From contig NZ_JASCQG010000013.1 of the NCBI RefSeq assembly GCF_030005555.1, positions 1-64,000 of the forward strand: a DNA stretch of 64,000 nucleotides, read 5' to 3'. Positions 62,848 through 64,000 of this stretch are shown here, piece by piece (the first letter of the stretch is position 1; each line of letters opens with the position of its first letter). Made by a program: the position numbers and the translations under genes. The notes under the pieces were generated by a model, which searched no databases, was not told the origin of the DNA, and saw only the letters and a list, made by a program, of their open reading frames with translations. The DNA comes from Empedobacter sedimenti. GTDB taxonomy: Bacteria; Bacteroidota; Bacteroidia; Flavobacteriales; Weeksellaceae.

Positions 62848-63054
62848 TTATAAATTCAGAAACTTTCTTAAAGCTGAACTTCTTATCAATTTGATGAAGA
62901 ATAAAAGTATTGCGCTAATTTTTATTACACTACCAATAAACAAAATCAGATTTGCGGAAATAAAGGGATTATAATGTGTGATTTTACATAAAGCGCCAAT
63001 TGTAATAACAATAATTCCTGTTATAAAAAGAAGTAGAATGTATTTTATCTTCAT
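62848..63054 (-). CDS. Small two-helix membrane protein, GldL-like
   Basis: A 68-residue protein with two hydrophobic segments (about 5-22 and 35-57). IIVITIGALCKITHYN and ANLILFIGSVIKISAILLF recall the transmembrane part of gliding/T9SS motor protein GldL, but the cytosolic part is absent. Role unknown. It follows the DUF4256 gene by 2 bp and so is probably co-transcribed with it. Confidence 0.65.
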   Translation of the reverse strand: MKIKYILLLFITGIIVITIGALCKITHYNPFISANLILFIGSVIKISAILLFFIKLIRSSALRKFLNL

Positions 63055-63056
63055 GT

Positions 63057-63617
63057 TTATAATTTTAATTTTCCTCTAAAACCACGAGCAGCATAGTAAG
63101 ATTGAGCTCCGTTGTGGTAAATAAAAACGGTCCCGTAACGATAATCGCCAAAAATAGCACCGCCTAGTTTGCGGATATTTTCGGGTGTTTTTAACCAACT
63201 TGATGTTTTTTGATCTACAACGACAACTTTTTGTAAAGCGCGATAATCTTGTTCTGTTAACAATTCAATTTTCATGGTTTTAGCTAAATCTATTGCGTTA
63301 TTTTTGGGCTGATGTTCTTTACGAGAAATCTGTCCTTCGTAATCATAAGAAAAGCTTCGTCTTTCTTTTGGGCTTTCTGCAGAACAATCTGCAAAGTAAA
63401 TTTCGTTATTGTTTTCAAGAAAAATAACATCAGGTTCGCCTCCTGATATTTCCATTTCATTCAGAGACCAAACTTTTTCTGGTTGATTGACTATTTTTTC
63501 TTCTACAATTTTCCAGTCCAAACCTTCATGTCTAGATATGTTTTTTTCGAATCGTTGTTTCAGAATTGAGATTAATTCAGTTTCCTTTTCTTTGGTCAAT
63601 ATTTGATTTTTTGCCAT
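63057..63617 (-). CDS. DUF4256 family protein
   Basis: A 186-residue soluble protein with the DUF4256 layout: LKQRFEKNISRHEGLDW, SGGEPDVIFLENNNEIYFADCSAESPKERRS, GGAIFGDYRYGTVFIYHNGAQSYYAARGFRG. Family function is unknown. Single-copy accessory gene. Confidence 0.9.
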   Translation of the reverse strand: MAKNQILTKEKETELISILKQRFEKNISRHEGLDWKIVEEKIVNQPEKVWSLNEMEISGGEPDVIFLENNNEIYFADCSAESPKERRSFSYDYEGQISRKEHQPKNNAIDLAKTMKIELLTEQDYRALQKVVVVDQKTSSWLKTPENIRKLGGAIFGDYRYGTVFIYHNGAQSYYAARGFRGKLKL

Positions 63618-63659
63618 AAAATAACTTTGTATTAAAGATATAAAGTTTAATTCTATAAA

Positions 63660-63983
63660 TTAATCTTCATTGTTAATTAACTTCATAGTAGCTTCGTATG
63701 GCGTAACATTCTGTTTTATTGCAATCATCCATCCCAAGAAACTTTTCAAGAAAATATCACCTTTTTGTTCATTATTAATCAAGTTATTTAGTTTTTCATT
63801 AAAAGAATGATGTTGAATAATTTCTGGTTTAAGTAAGTATTTCTCGATAATTAAGATGTAATCCATTACAATTTGTTCTTTGGTTTGATATAAATAATTT
63901 TTGTAACGACGCTTGAAACTTTTGATGCGAGATAAAGCATAATCAGTGTGTTCGAATTGCGAGTGTATCAAAATTTCCATCAT
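63660..63983 (-). CDS. Hypothetical protein
   Basis: A 107-residue, probably all-helical protein with high Lys, Ile and Leu content. No domain recognised and no motif stands out. Two adjacent ATG codons make the start uncertain by one residue. It lies at the end of the window; its upstream region is cut off, so operon membership cannot be judged. Confidence 0.5.
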   Translation of the reverse strand: MMEILIHSQFEHTDYALSRIKSFKRRYKNYLYQTKEQIVMDYILIIEKYLLKPEIIQHHSFNEKLNNLINNEQKGDIFLKSFLGWMIAIKQNVTPYEATMKLINNED

Positions 63984-64000
63984 ATTTTTTCTGATTGTCC

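Overview
The window looks like chromosomal DNA of a low-GC member of the Bacteroidota, class Flavobacteriia, most likely a Weeksellaceae relative such as Empedobacter or Chryseobacterium (genus is inference). Support comes from Bacteroidota-type promoters (-7 box TAnnTTTG, often with TTG about 19-20 nt upstream), almost no Shine-Dalgarno sequences, type IX secretion (T9SS) sorting tails on two secreted proteins, and typical families (M36 fungalysin, GEVED, NagB-LmbE fusion, FabV). No prophage, CRISPR array, integron or complete insertion sequence is visible.

Layout: the 3' end of a 5S rRNA gene and its terminator (1-113) are followed by 420 bp of repeat-rich DNA with a folded element. Then come a Nudix gene and a converging greA-HIT operon (0.5-2.8 kb), enolase and citrate synthase (3.5-6.2 kb), membrane, peptidase and DinB-like genes (6.4-9.4 kb), aquaporin Z and glycine decarboxylase (9.4-13.1 kb). 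A mixed stretch follows (13.3-24.4 kb): HisE-like, M48 protease, DCC and HTTM proteins, Tex, a candidate small RNA, thioesterase, RsmB-like methyltransferase, DUF559, and a VIT-vWA-OmpA protein. Next are a JmjC-like oxygenase, mnmA and the NagB-LmbE fusion (24.7-29.1 kb), small accessory genes including a frameshifted lipoprotein (29-33 kb), truA with an ABC exporter, oxyR and a Ca2+/H+ antiporter (33-38.6 kb), a pair of orphan HTH genes (39.1-39.9 kb), fabV, an amino-acid permease, tRNA-Ser, an MFS transporter and trkH-trkA (40-47 kb), and lysA and an MBL-fold hydrolase (48-50.5 kb).

The most coherent local system lies at 50.5-53.7 kb. Two YeeE/YedE half-transporters are followed by a Crp/Fnr-type regulator whose only three cysteines are clustered, then a YeiH/PSE family membrane protein and a single-domain rhodanese. 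Two near-perfect palindromes (TGTAAC-N4-GTTACA) sit before yeiH and the rhodanese gene and a degenerate copy sits before yeeE. All three lie 28-30 bp upstream of a -7 box, as expected for class II activation. I read this as a small sulfur-responsive regulon; regulator, sites and targets are seen, the signal is inferred.

The right end holds a T9SS pair (M36 protease and GEVED protein), an amidohydrolase, a DUF2975/XRE pair with a long palindrome over its promoter, lrgAB, and small genes up to 63,983. Many true starts lie only 5-30 nt after a TAnnTTTG box. In several genes an in-frame TTG belonging to that box would be a tempting but wrong start, so starts were moved downstream accordingly.
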